Shown: piece after piece, positions 35,817-44,939 of the stretch
Numbering within the stretch: position 1 is the stretch's first letter
Layout: the number at the start of each line of letters is the position of its first letter
Source of the DNA: JBDHHQ01 sp039586035
Lineage (GTDB): Bacteria; Gemmatimonadota; Gemmatimonadetes; Longimicrobiales; Gaopeijiaceae
Assembly (NCBI GenBank): GCA_039586035.1
Contig: JBDHLD010000004.1
Span: 146,684 to 210,683, forward strand
Reading direction: 5' to 3'
DNA length: 64,000 bases
Notes under the pieces: model-generated
Databases searched by the model: none
The model's input: only the letters and a program-made list of their open reading frames with translations
Told to the model about the DNA's origin: nothing
Translations under genes and position numbers: made by a program

Positions 35817-37280
35817 TCAGGGGAGAGGCGCGCGCGTCATGGGGTTCGAGTGGCGCCACATGCGGGTGACCTGCCCCGCCTGATCGGACTCGAAGACGAT
35901 CTTCTCACCCGGGGTTCCGTCGTCGCGGATCCTTTGGAAGACCCCACCGTCCAGGTGCTTCAGCTCCGTCAGGCTCTCCATGGGGTCGTCCGTGGGAACC
36001 GTCAAGACCGCGAGGCTCCCCTTCCATGGCAGCACGATCGCTTCGCCCGCGAGCCAGTTGGTGTAGCGGCCCGTGAACCGCTCGAGCTCGGGATCGGCCC
36101 ACTTCGTCTCGCTTTCCGCGTCCAGCGCCTCCGCGACGGCGGGGGCCACGATCTCGTACGCCGTCTGGGTGAAGCTACGGCTGCTCAAACCGTTGGTGTT
36201 GGTCATGAAGACGGTGGCCACCCGATCGCCGGGGCTGAGGAGCAGGTGCGACTGATATCCCGGGCAATAGCCGCCGTGGCCGACGAAGGTCTCCTCCTCG
36301 TCTTTGTCCTGCCACACGCTGAACCCGAGGCCCCGCGTCGTCTCCCAGTCGGGATCCACCCAGTGCACACGGTGCATCTCACGGAGCGTGTTGCGCGAGA
36401 GGACGCCCTCGTCCTCACCCTCGAGGGCGCGGAACTGCCAGGACGCGAACCGTGCGAGATCCTCCACCGTAGACACGAAGCCGGCCGCCGGGGCGATGCC
36501 CCGGACCGAGTAGGGGGGTACGACCTCGCGGCTGCCATCCCGACGAATGGCCGAGTACCCCGTGGCGAAGCGCCCGCCCCGGTGCTGCTCCGGGTGATCG
36601 GCGTAGGTGTCCTTCAGGCCCAGGGGCTCCAGGATGTGGCTCCGCACGTATTCATCGAAGGAGACGCCGCCCACCGCGGCCACGATCTCGCCGGCCAGGG
36701 TCAGGCCGAGGTTCGAGTACTGGTAGTACGTGTCGGCGGCGTACAACATCTCCTGCGCCGACAGCCGTTCGACGACCGCTTCGCGGGGGGGGAACGGGTA
36801 TTCGGGGCCCGTCCAGTATGGATGATCCGACTCCCGCGGAAGCCCGGACGAGTGTGTCAAGAGGCCCCGGACCGTCACGGGCCCGCCACGCTCGTGCGGG
36901 TCGTCGATGCGGAACCACTCGAGGTGCCTCTCGACCGGGTCGTCCAGATCGATCTTCCCCGCGTCTCGCAGCTGCATCACACCGATACTCGTGAACAGCT
37001 TGGATATGGAACAGATGGAGTACATGGTCCCGGGCGCGGCGGGAGCCTCCGTCTCCATGTGGGCGTATCCGAATCCGTCGCTCCACAGGATGTCCTGGTC
37101 GTGGACCACCGCCATCGAAACACCGGGAAGTCGATCGAAATCCCGCTTGGCGGAGACCCAGGCCTCGAGAACGCCCAGCGCCTCCCGTACCCGTGGGTGC
37201 TCCTCGAGGGACTGACTCGAAGCCGGAACGCCCGGTGCGAGCGCCAGCAGGGGGGCCAACAGTACGAAGTGCGGTCTCAT
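35817..37280 (-). CDS. Secreted class C beta-lactamase-fold serine hydrolase
   Basis: This 487-residue protein has a signal peptide (MRPHFVLLAPLLALAPGVPAS) and a beta-lactamase/PBP-like fold. The SxxK nucleophile motif is SISK (S91-K94) and the YxN motif is YSN (Y188-N190). The C-terminal 150 residues form an extra domain seen in many serine hydrolases of this group. It is more likely an esterase or D-aminopeptidase-like enzyme than a resistance enzyme. It converges with the M28 peptidase. Confidence 0.88.
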   Translation of the reverse strand: MRPHFVLLAPLLALAPGVPASSQSLEEHPRVREALGVLEAWVSAKRDFDRLPGVSMAVVHDQDILWSDGFGYAHMETEAPAAPGTMYSICSISKLFTSIGVMQLRDAGKIDLDDPVERHLEWFRIDDPHERGGPVTVRGLLTHSSGLPRESDHPYWTGPEYPFPPREAVVERLSAQEMLYAADTYYQYSNLGLTLAGEIVAAVGGVSFDEYVRSHILEPLGLKDTYADHPEQHRGGRFATGYSAIRRDGSREVVPPYSVRGIAPAAGFVSTVEDLARFASWQFRALEGEDEGVLSRNTLREMHRVHWVDPDWETTRGLGFSVWQDKDEEETFVGHGGYCPGYQSHLLLSPGDRVATVFMTNTNGLSSRSFTQTAYEIVAPAVAEALDAESETKWADPELERFTGRYTNWLAGEAIVLPWKGSLAVLTVPTDDPMESLTELKHLDGGVFQRIRDDGTPGEKIVFESDQAGQVTRMWRHSNPMTRAPLP

Positions 37281-37617
37281 CTCCACGTGCCTCCCGATCG
37301 GTGCGGTGGGAATCCGGCGCAAGTGGTCAGCTCGTCGCCCACCGAGTTCGGTGCCTCCTTGTCCCGCCGAGCCCGGGCGCACACGATATCGCGTCGGTGA
37401 GAGCCTCGAGACGTCGAGCTTGGCCGGTGGGAGCCAGACGGTTGTCGATTGGGCCTCCAGCGGGGCCCGATGGATCACGGTCATGGGGTCACGAGTCACA
37501 TCGCGTGGCTCGACCTCGGCCCGATGGGGATAGTAGGGAGGGTGTGCCCGTGTATCCAGTCCGGCGTCACGACGCGCGAGGTTCATTCCAACCGGCGTCC
37601 GCGAGCGGCAGGATGAC
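37281..37617. other. 337-bp divergent intergenic region
   Basis: This gap separates the divergent serine hydrolase and PLP decarboxylase genes and must hold both promoters. I see no strong -35/-10 pair, no convincing small gene and no repeat. Confidence 0.4.
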
Positions 37618-39072
37618 ATGATCGAACAGATACGAGAAGCCGAGGAGGTGAGCCGTCGGCTGGAGCCCGACGCGGCGGCCCGCGCGGATCTGCGAGACCG
37701 CGTCGTGGCCTACACCGAGAGGTTTCTACAACGGCTCCCCGCAGCCAAGACCTATGAGTTGGACGCCAGCGGCGCGGGCGAGATTCGGGAGTGGCCCATT
37801 GGAGATGAGCCCTCCTCGCTGGACGATCTGCTCGGCCTCTTCGGAAGGGCCGTCGACACCGGGGGCATCAATCCGGCGTCGGGCGGGCACCTCGGCTACA
37901 TCCCGGGCGGGGGTGTCTACGCGGCGTCGTTGGGTGACTATCTCGCGGCCGTCACCAACAGGTATGTGGGGGTCCGGTATGCCAGCCCGGGCGCGGTCGA
38001 GCTCGAGGAATCGGCCCTGTCGTGGATGGCCGACCTGGTGGGACTACCGGATGGATGGGGCGGCGTCCTGACCTCGGGCGGCAGCGTCGCCAACCTCGTC
38101 GGGGTGGTCACGGCTCGGGATGCCCACGGCCTTCGCGCTCGGGACTACGAGCGCGCGGTCGTCTACACCACGGATCAAGTCCATCACTGTGTGGACAAGG
38201 CGCTCCGCATTGCCGGACTCGGCGACTGCGTCCGGCGTACGGTGCCGATGGACGAACGGTTCCGCATGCGACCCTCGGCCCTTGCGGCCCGAGTGGACGC
38301 GGACCGAGCTGACGGGCTGACCCCGTGGCTGGTGGTCGCTTCGGCCGGTACGACCGACGTGGGGGCCATCGACCCACTGGAGGAAGTGGGTAGAATCGCT
38401 CGCGAGCGCGGACTATGGTATCACGTGGACGCGGCCTACGGTGGCTTCTTCGCGCTGTGCGACGACGTGGCGCCCAAGCTTCGTGGCATGTCCATGGCCG
38501 ACTCGGTCGTCCTCGACCCACACAAGGGTCTGTTCCTACCCTTCGGCTCCGGTGCGATCCTGGTGCGGGACAAGGAAGCCCTCTACAGAGCGCACAGCTA
38601 TCACGCCCACTACATGCAGGACACCCTTTCCGAGCAGACCGTCGAGCTGGCTTCTCCCGGTGACCTCTCTCCTGAGTTCAGCAAGCACTTTCGGGGCCCC
38701 CGGCTCTGGCTCCCGCTCCAACTGCACGGCGTGGACGCGTTTCGCGCCTGTCTCCAGGAGAAACTGCTGCTGACGCGGTACTTCCACGAGGAGGTGGAGA
38801 AGCTGGGCTTCGAGGTGGGCCCGGAGCCGGAGCTATCGATCGCGACGTACCGGTGGGTCCCCGAGCGTGGCGACGCAGACGACTTCAACCGGCGCCTCCT
38901 CGACGAGATCCTGAAGGACGGCCGCACGTTCGTGTCTTCGACGCTCCTGAACGGCCACTTCGTGCTCCGGGCAGCGATTCTCTCGTTCCGGACCCGGCTT
39001 TCACACGTGGAACGGTACCTCCGGATGCTCGAGGACAGGGTCACGAGCCTGGAAGCGGCGAGGGTCGGCTAG
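37618..39072 (+). CDS. Group II PLP-dependent amino-acid decarboxylase
   Basis: This 484-residue enzyme is in the aromatic amino-acid/glutamate decarboxylase group. The PLP-binding lysine is K303 in DPHKGLF, and D271 in HVDAAYGG supports the pyridine nitrogen. Substrate cannot be read from sequence; no transporter or partner is adjacent. The ATG at 37618 follows a GGCAGGA sequence. It is divergent from the serine hydrolase and 91 bp upstream of the ZIP transporter. Confidence 0.88.
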   Translation: MIEQIREAEEVSRRLEPDAAARADLRDRVVAYTERFLQRLPAAKTYELDASGAGEIREWPIGDEPSSLDDLLGLFGRAVDTGGINPASGGHLGYIPGGGVYAASLGDYLAAVTNRYVGVRYASPGAVELEESALSWMADLVGLPDGWGGVLTSGGSVANLVGVVTARDAHGLRARDYERAVVYTTDQVHHCVDKALRIAGLGDCVRRTVPMDERFRMRPSALAARVDADRADGLTPWLVVASAGTTDVGAIDPLEEVGRIARERGLWYHVDAAYGGFFALCDDVAPKLRGMSMADSVVLDPHKGLFLPFGSGAILVRDKEALYRAHSYHAHYMQDTLSEQTVELASPGDLSPEFSKHFRGPRLWLPLQLHGVDAFRACLQEKLLLTRYFHEEVEKLGFEVGPEPELSIATYRWVPERGDADDFNRRLLDEILKDGRTFVSSTLLNGHFVLRAAILSFRTRLSHVERYLRMLEDRVTSLEAARVG

Positions 39073-39163
39073 TGTACCCTATCCCCACACCGGCCACAGA
39101 CTACCGTAGCACATTGATCTCCGGCGCCGGGGGCATCGGCCCAGGTCATTCCGAGTCAGCCTC

Positions 39164-39955
39164 GTGAGCGCACAGACCTGGGTCTATTCGCTGTCGGCCG
39201 TGACGGTCGTGAGTCTGGTGTCTCTCGTGGGCGTTCTCACCATCGCTCGCGACACGGAAAGACTCGAGAAGACCCTGGGCGTGCTGGTGAGCCTGGCGGC
39301 GGGGGTGCTGCTGGGCGGGGCGGTGGTACACCTTCTCCCGGAAGGCGTAGAGGCTCTTGGCAACACGGTTGCCGTGTCGGGCCTCTTTCTCCTGGGCTTC
39401 CTCGGGTTCTTCGTCCTGGAAGGATCCCTCTGGCAGCACCATCACCACTTCGGCGAGGAGCCGAAGGTGCCCCAGGGACACCACGGGCATCGTCATCATC
39501 CCGTCGTGGCCATGAACCTCATCGGGGACGGCGTCCACAACTTCATCGACGGCATGGTGATTGCCGCCGCCTTCGCGGTCGACGCAAGGCTGGGCGCGGT
39601 GACCACCGTGGCCATCATCGCCCATGAGGTACCCCAGGAGATCGGCGACTTCGGCGTCCTCGTGTTCGGCGGGCTCTCGGTCAGAAAGGCCCTATGGTTC
39701 AACTTCCTTTCAGCGTGCATGGCGATCCTCGGCGCCCTGACCGTACTGATCCTGGGGGGGCAGTTTCCCCTGCTGGCCTCCGTCCTGCTGCCTTTCACAG
39801 CCGGAAACTTCCTCTACATCGCGTCCGCGGACCTGATTCCCGAGCTACACCGACACGACGCCCCTCGGAGCGAACGCGTGATCCACACGCTCACCCTCCT
39901 GGTGGGTGTGCTGCTCATGGTGGCGCTGAGGATCGTGGAGCAGACCTACGGCTGA
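39164..39955 (+). CDS. ZIP-family divalent metal transporter
   Basis: This 263-residue protein has eight predicted transmembrane helices. The metal-site motifs are GDGVHNFIDG in helix 4 and HEVPQEIGD in helix 5. The cytoplasmic loop before helix 4 is histidine-rich (HHHH near residues 91-94 and HHGHRHH near residue 110), typical of zinc or iron uptake proteins. It starts at a GTG and is 98 bp from the convergent sugar dehydrogenase gene. Confidence 0.93.
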   Translation: MSAQTWVYSLSAVTVVSLVSLVGVLTIARDTERLEKTLGVLVSLAAGVLLGGAVVHLLPEGVEALGNTVAVSGLFLLGFLGFFVLEGSLWQHHHHFGEEPKVPQGHHGHRHHPVVAMNLIGDGVHNFIDGMVIAAAFAVDARLGAVTTVAIIAHEVPQEIGDFGVLVFGGLSVRKALWFNFLSACMAILGALTVLILGGQFPLLASVLLPFTAGNFLYIASADLIPELHRHDAPRSERVIHTLTLLVGVLLMVALRIVEQTYG

Positions 39956-39960
39956 CCGAA

Positions 39961-39989
39961 GCGGCCACCCCCCTGTGGGGAGTGACCGC
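39961..39989. terminator. Possible bidirectional terminator
   Basis: An interrupted inverted repeat (GCGGCCACCCCC, loop, GGGGAGTGACCGC) lies between the stops of the convergent ZIP and sugar dehydrogenase genes. Two mismatches break the stem and there is no strong T-run. Confidence 0.35.
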
Positions 39990-40053
39990 TCGTTCCCATC
40001 TCATTGGGCCGTCAGCCAGCCGCCATTGACGTATGCGGACACGATGCAGGGTG

Positions 40054-41409
40054 TCAGGAAGTAGGCGGGGATCCCATGTAGACGATTCGGTAGATGGTTC
40101 CTTCGACGCTGTCGCTCACGTAGAGAGAGCCGTCCGGCCCTTCGGCCACCCCCGTGGGACGCCTGGCAGCGTCTCTGGGGCTTTCGATCACTCCGCCGGC
40201 GAATCCTTCCGCGAAGGTCGACCATCCGTCCGCCGGCTGGCCGGCGTCATCCAGGGCGGCGAACGAGATCTGGTAGCCCTGCTGGACGGGGGTCCGGTTC
40301 CAGGACCCGTGGAACGCGATGAAGGCACCCCCCGCGTACTCGTCGGGGAACTGGCTGCCCGTGTAGAAGGCGAGGTCGTTGGGGGCCCAGTGCCCGGGGA
40401 AGGAGAGGAGCGGAACGTCCATCTCGGCACAGCGTCCAACCTCCTCGCCGTCACCTCCGTACTCGGGTCCCAGCACTTTCCGGTCCACGTCGTAGCGGTG
40501 GAAGCAGTACGGCCAGCCAAAATCGCTGCCCTCGCTGATCAGCACGAACTCCTCGGCGGGGTTCTGGCTGCTCTCCTGCTCGGTGAAGTGCTCCTCGTGC
40601 AGGCCGTGCAGCTGGTCTCGTCCGTGGACGACCCCGTACAGCTGGCCGGTGCCCGGATGGACGGCGAGCGCGAAAGTGTTCCGCAGCCCGGTGGCGAAAC
40701 GCGTGCCATCGGCCTGGGTCTGTCCCGTAGCACCGGCTTCGAACCGCCAGATCCCGGCACGCGTCTCGAGCTCGTCACAGGGGTCCTTCCCCGGCGATCC
40801 CTGGGTGCGGGCCTCTTCCATGCACGCATTCGACGGAGCTCCGATGTTGACGTACAGCGCGCCGTCCTCCGAGATCGCGATGCTCTTCGAGCGATGGTTG
40901 CGGTCGGCGGGCAGCCCGGAGACGATGGTGTCCGGTGCCCCGGACGGCGCCATGGCTCCTTCGGCGATGGAATAGCGTAGAATCGCGTCGTCGGTGCCGA
41001 AGTACAGGTGATCGCCGTGGAGCAGCGCTTCGGAGCCGCCATTCTCGCCCCAGCGCTCCTCCTGGTCGGCAACGCCGTCGCCGTCCGAGTCGCGTAGCAC
41101 CACGATGCCGCCCGGGCCATCGTCGCCCCGACCATTACGGATGGCCACGAAGATGTCACCGTTTGGCGCCACGTCGATGTGGCGGGCCAGCCCCACGCCT
41201 TCGTGGACCACGATGGCGCAGAAGCCCGGCGGCAGGGTGATGCCGCCGTTTCCGGGCGTACAGAAGCGAGCCATCTCCGAGGGCTCGCCTGTGGCTACGA
41301 CGTCTTCCGCTGCCTCTGGCGCGTCGTCAGCGGCCGGTGCGCCGCAGGCGGCGGCGAGGAGAACGAAAAGAAGGGGCAGCGCCCCCCGGGACAGGCGTGA
41401 CGGGCTCAT
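40054..41409 (-). CDS. PQQ-type sugar (glucose/sorbosone) dehydrogenase lipoprotein
   Basis: This 451-residue protein has lipobox LAAAC (C22) and a six-bladed propeller of the soluble glucose/sorbosone dehydrogenase family: GLARHIDVAPNGDIFVAIRNG, HRSKSIAISEDGALYVNIGA and a WPYCFH segment. It probably oxidises a sugar or aldehyde in the periplasm using pyrroloquinoline quinone, though substrate and cofactor use are inferred. A DSDGDGVADQ segment could bind calcium. It is upstream of nothing on its own strand except the thioesterase, whose stop is 49 bp before its start. Confidence 0.82.
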   Translation of the reverse strand: MSPSRLSRGALPLLFVLLAAACGAPAADDAPEAAEDVVATGEPSEMARFCTPGNGGITLPPGFCAIVVHEGVGLARHIDVAPNGDIFVAIRNGRGDDGPGGIVVLRDSDGDGVADQEERWGENGGSEALLHGDHLYFGTDDAILRYSIAEGAMAPSGAPDTIVSGLPADRNHRSKSIAISEDGALYVNIGAPSNACMEEARTQGSPGKDPCDELETRAGIWRFEAGATGQTQADGTRFATGLRNTFALAVHPGTGQLYGVVHGRDQLHGLHEEHFTEQESSQNPAEEFVLISEGSDFGWPYCFHRYDVDRKVLGPEYGGDGEEVGRCAEMDVPLLSFPGHWAPNDLAFYTGSQFPDEYAGGAFIAFHGSWNRTPVQQGYQISFAALDDAGQPADGWSTFAEGFAGGVIESPRDAARRPTGVAEGPDGSLYVSDSVEGTIYRIVYMGSPPTS

Positions 41410-41458
41410 GAAACCGACTCCGGGTGAATCTCCTACAGGGCTTCCATCGAAGCGCTGA

Positions 41459-41890
41459 CTATCGTCGAAGCCGGAGCACGCGGTCAACCCCGCCGAGGGA
41501 CGCCAGGGCTTCGCGGAGCTCGCGCGGCATGCGCATGGGCTTTCGATTGGGGCCCACCCAAACCCCGACGACGCGGGCACCGGCGGCGAGGACGTCGTCC
41601 TGGCGGATGGCTTCCTGGGCCAGCGTCATGCTGCTCCCCCGAACCTCGGAGACCCAGGTCTCCACCCTGAGATCGTCGCCCCACCTGGCCTCGGCGCGGT
41701 ATTCCACCTCCAGGCGGACCACATAGATGCCCCAGTCGTGCTCGAGGATGCGGGCGATGGGCCAGCCACAGGCTTCGAGCGCGTCGAAACGGGCTTGCTC
41801 GAAGTAGTTGAGGAAGGCGGCGTGGTTCAGGTGGCCGAAGCTGTCCAGCTCGTAGCTGCGAACCTGGAAGTTGGATCGAACAGGCTCCAA
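41459..41890 (-). CDS. 4-hydroxybenzoyl-CoA-type acyl-CoA thioesterase
   Basis: This 143-residue protein is a single hot-dog domain of the YbgC/FadM group, with the conserved YELDSFGHLNHAAFLNYFEQ motif (D16 is the likely catalytic residue). The TTG at 41890 is preferred because GAAGGAG lies 7 nt upstream and it gives the usual domain start; the frame is open further upstream but without support. It is divergent from the molybdate ABC genes and upstream of the dehydrogenase on the same strand. Confidence 0.85.
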   Translation of the reverse strand: MEPVRSNFQVRSYELDSFGHLNHAAFLNYFEQARFDALEACGWPIARILEHDWGIYVVRLEVEYRAEARWGDDLRVETWVSEVRGSSMTLAQEAIRQDDVLAAGARVVGVWVGPNRKPMRMPRELREALASLGGVDRVLRLRR

Positions 41891-42104
41891 GGCGTTCTCC
41901 TTCGGCTCACCGATGTCGCTACGGCTCCAAAACGCGTCCGTCGGCCCTCTCGGCTTCTCGCGATGAACAAGGGGCGCGGGGATGGCCAGGCGGCACAGGT
42001 TAGCGCACGCGGCGCCCCGCTGCACGGCCGGCGCGGGGTCCCGGCGGGCGGGAGCGAACTTGCTGGCCCGGGCGTGGTCGGCCTATCCTCGCTCGCACGC
42101 TGCC

Positions 42105-43697
42105 ATGCACTGCCGACGACCGATTCCCACCAGCGGGCCTGGTCCGGGCCCACCTCGCCCTCGTCTCCGCCGTAACCGCCGGATCCGAGTGCTCGTCCCT
42201 ATGGCGTTCTGCCTTGTCGCCGCCGGGTGGCCGGGCGCGTCCGAGCCCCTCGCAGCCCAGGGCGAGCCGGAGACATCCGACGACGGGAGCCTTCTGGTCC
42301 TGGCCGCCGCCAGTCTGACCGACGTCTTGCCTGCGCTCGCCGAGGCGTGGGAGGAGGCCGGCGGCCGGCCGGTGCGGTTCAGCTTCGCGGCGACTTCGCG
42401 GTTGGCCCGACAGGTGGATCAGGGCTCACCCGGCGATGTGTTCGTGTCTGCGGATCGGGAGTGGATGGACTGGGTGGAGGAGCGGGGGTGGATCGTGCCG
42501 GCCTCGCGCACGGCGGTGGTTGCCAATCGGTTGGTCGTGGCGGTCCCCGTAGGGCGGCCGGGGCCCCTGGCCGGTCCGGCCGATATGGTCAATCCGGTCG
42601 CGGTGGCGCGAATCGGCATCGCGGACGCCAACGCTCCCGCGGGTCGGTATGCAAGGCAGGCCCTTGAGTGGGCGGGGGTGTGGGAGGCACTGGAGGATCG
42701 CGTCGTGCGCGGCGGTTCCGTACGGGGTACCCTGGAATGGATCGCGAGGGGCGAGGTCGACGCCGGGATCGTGTACAGCACGGACGCGGCGGTCGAGTCC
42801 AGGGTCACCGTAGCGTTCCCGTTACCGCCCGAGAGCCACCAGGACGTGGTGTACTCTGCCGCGGTGCTCCGTACCTCCACGCGGGCGGCGGAGGCTGGCG
42901 ATTTCGTGGCCTTCATGGCGGGCGAGCGGGCTGAGGAGATCTTCGCGGACGCTGGATTCCGGCCGGCGGGTGCGCCTTTCGGGCAGGAGGCGGGGGCGGT
43001 GGAGTCCCGGGCGCCGGATCCCTGGTCCGCCATCCGGTTGTCGGTGGTCGTGGCGCTGGCGGCGACCCTGGTGGGGCTGGCACCGGCCGTCGCGGTTGGC
43101 TGGCTCCTGGCCCGGAAGGAGTTCGTGGGGAAGAGCCTGCTGGCGACCCTCGTTCTCGTACCGCTGGTCCTGCCGCCAGTCGTCACGGGGTTCCTGCTTC
43201 TCAGCCTTCTGGGATCCCAGAGCGTGCTGGGCGCCTGGCTGGCCCGTCTGGGTGTCCAAGTTCCCTTCACGCTGCTGGGAGCGACGGTGGCGGCCCTGGT
43301 CGTGGGCCTACCTCTCTACATCATGGCGATCCGAGGCGCGTTTCAGGCAGTTGACGCCCGCTACGAGGAGGTCAGCTGGACGCTTGGCGTGCATCGGGCG
43401 GAGACGTTCCGCCGCGTGACTCTTCCGTTGGCGATACCGGGCATCGCGGCGGGTGCCGTGCTCGCCTTCGCCCGTGCCCTGGGCGAGTTCGGTGCCACCA
43501 TCGTGCTCGCGGGCAACGTGGAAGGGAGCACGCAGACCATCGCCTTGGCCGTGTACTCCCTGCTCGAGTCGCCCGCGGGACACCGGGCCACCTGGATGCT
43601 GGTGGGCGCCAGCGTGGCCATCTCGCTGGTGGCTCTGCTGGGCTTCGAGGCGCTGACCCGACGGCAGCGCGCCCGCCTGGAGGACCACCGTGGCTGA
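42105..43697 (+). CDS. Fused molybdate-binding protein and permease (ModA-ModB)
   Basis: A single continuous frame encodes both parts, about 530 residues from the ATG at 42105 (other possible starts are 42189 and 42201). After a basic n-region and a hydrophobic export segment comes ModA (about 62-300: LLVLAAASLTDVLPALAEA, SRLARQVDQGSPGDVFVSAD, PAGRYARQAL), then ModB (about 305-520: five or so transmembrane helices, KEFVGKSLLATLVLVPLVLPPVVTGF and the EAA-loop motif TLGVHRAETFRRVTLPLAIPGI). ModB normally has its N-terminus in the periplasm, so a ModA fusion there is topologically sensible. No stop or frameshift separates the parts. It overlaps modC by 8 nt. The fused form is uncommon; ModA is usually a free or lipid-anchored protein. 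Confidence 0.85.
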   Translation: MHCRRPIPTSGPGPGPPRPRLRRNRRIRVLVPMAFCLVAAGWPGASEPLAAQGEPETSDDGSLLVLAAASLTDVLPALAEAWEEAGGRPVRFSFAATSRLARQVDQGSPGDVFVSADREWMDWVEERGWIVPASRTAVVANRLVVAVPVGRPGPLAGPADMVNPVAVARIGIADANAPAGRYARQALEWAGVWEALEDRVVRGGSVRGTLEWIARGEVDAGIVYSTDAAVESRVTVAFPLPPESHQDVVYSAAVLRTSTRAAEAGDFVAFMAGERAEEIFADAGFRPAGAPFGQEAGAVESRAPDPWSAIRLSVVVALAATLVGLAPAVAVGWLLARKEFVGKSLLATLVLVPLVLPPVVTGFLLLSLLGSQSVLGAWLARLGVQVPFTLLGATVAALVVGLPLYIMAIRGAFQAVDARYEEVSWTLGVHRAETFRRVTLPLAIPGIAAGAVLAFARALGEFGATIVLAGNVEGSTQTIALAVYSLLESPAGHRATWMLVGASVAISLVALLGFEALTRRQRARLEDHRG

Positions 43698-44331
43698 GGG
43701 CGCTCCCTGGATCGAGCTTCACCTGAAGATCTCGTTGGGCACCCTGGCGCTGGAGGCCGATCTCGTGTCGAAGCGGCATGCCGTGGCCGTCGTGGGACCA
43801 TCGGGATCGGGCAAGAGCACGCTACTGCGGGTCCTGGCGGGCGTGGAGCGCGGCGCGACGGGCAGGGTCCGGGTGCGGGGAGAGGTATGGCAGGATTCGA
43901 CTTCGGGCGTCTTTCGCCCGCCCTGGGCGCGGGGCGTCGGGTGGGTCCCCCAGGATGCGCTTCTCTTCCCTCATCTGAACGTCTCGGAGAACCTGGCCTA
44001 CTCCGGCGCCCCCCGGACTCGGGTACAGGAGATGGCGCGGCTGCTGTCCGTGGACGCACTCTTGGACCGGAGGCCGCGCCGGCTGAGCGGAGGAGAGCAG
44101 CAGCGGGTGGCTCTGGGACGGGCGCTCCTGTCGGAGCCCGGCCTCTTGCTGCTCGACGAGCCCTTCTCGGCTCTGGACCGCCCTCTGCGGGCCCAGGTGG
44201 CGGAGCGGGTTCGCACGTTTTGCTCGGAGCGCGAGGTGCCGGTCCTGTTGGTGAGTCACGACGAGAGGGACGCGCAGGCGCTGGCCGAGGAGCAGTGGCT
44301 GGTGGAGGACGGGCGGCTCCAGCGCCTTTGA
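43690..44331 (+). CDS. modC: Molybdate ABC transporter ATPase (short ModC)
   Basis: This 213-residue ATPase powers the ModA-ModB transporter. Walker A is GPSGSGKS (36-43), the signature is LSGGEQQ (132-138) and Walker B LLLLDEP (152-158), followed by the D-loop and H-loop SHD. It ends right after the ATPase core, without the C-terminal TOBE/Mop domain that binds molybdate in E. coli ModC. The GTG start lies inside the end of modAB, indicating coupling. ModC is assigned by context; the ATPase itself could be any member of the import group. Confidence 0.85.
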   Translation: MAEGAPWIELHLKISLGTLALEADLVSKRHAVAVVGPSGSGKSTLLRVLAGVERGATGRVRVRGEVWQDSTSGVFRPPWARGVGWVPQDALLFPHLNVSENLAYSGAPRTRVQEMARLLSVDALLDRRPRRLSGGEQQRVALGRALLSEPGLLLLDEPFSALDRPLRAQVAERVRTFCSEREVPVLLVSHDERDAQALAEEQWLVEDGRLQRL

Positions 44332-44354
44332 GCCGCAAGGGACAAGGAAGCTCG

Positions 44355-44879
44355 ATGAAGCGACAGACATCCGGACCGCTCCGCCGGCTCCTCCCGCTGG
44401 CCGTGGGCACAGGGTCGGCGTTGTTCGTGGTCGCGATCACGGTGCCGTCGGCCCGTGCGCAACAGACCGACGACAACCCGCTCGCGCCGTTCGCGCAGTT
44501 CGTGGGCGGAGAGTGGTGGTTGGGCGAAGACAGCTATCAGGTCTTCGAGTGGGGCGTGGGTGAGCAGCTGGTGAAGACGAAGAGCTTCTTCGTGACAGAT
44601 GGGCAGCCGATGCTCGTGAGCGAGGGCGTGTGGTTCTGGCACCCGGGAGAGGAGGCCATCCGGGGATACCACGTGGCCACCGAAATGCCCGTTTACTTCT
44701 TCGATTACCGGACGTGGTTCGAGGACGACAAGCTGGTGAGCGACCTCGTTTCGTTCGGAGAAATGGGCGCCACCTACAGGGAGACGTTCGAGTTGACCGG
44801 CCTCGACACCTTCGTCTGGTCGCTCTACAGGGACGGCGAGCGGGTGATGGGGGGGACGTACAGCCGCCGAGGTCGCTGA
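44355..44879 (+). CDS. Secreted protein, unknown, downstream of modC
   Basis: This 174-residue protein has a signal peptide (MKRQTSGPLRRL, hydrophobic core, PSARAQ). The mature part is beta-rich (FAQFVGGEWWLGEDSYQVFEWG, GVWFWHPGEEAIRGYHVATEMPVYFFDYRTWF) and resembles lipocalin/DUF1579-like single-domain proteins. The ATG at 44355 follows AAGGAAG. It starts 23 nt after modC, so it may share its transcript, but there is no reason from sequence to tie it to molybdate. Confidence 0.7.
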   Translation: MKRQTSGPLRRLLPLAVGTGSALFVVAITVPSARAQQTDDNPLAPFAQFVGGEWWLGEDSYQVFEWGVGEQLVKTKSFFVTDGQPMLVSEGVWFWHPGEEAIRGYHVATEMPVYFFDYRTWFEDDKLVSDLVSFGEMGATYRETFELTGLDTFVWSLYRDGERVMGGTYSRRGR

Positions 44880-44939
44880 ACGGGAAGATAAGGCCCGGCA
44901 CGCCGTCGGGGGCCACAGGCGCCCGTGACATCGTCGGGC

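Noticed and set aside
39001..39020. CACGTG flanked by sequence resembling parS
   Set aside because: It lies inside the decarboxylase coding region and the flanking arms do not match the consensus.
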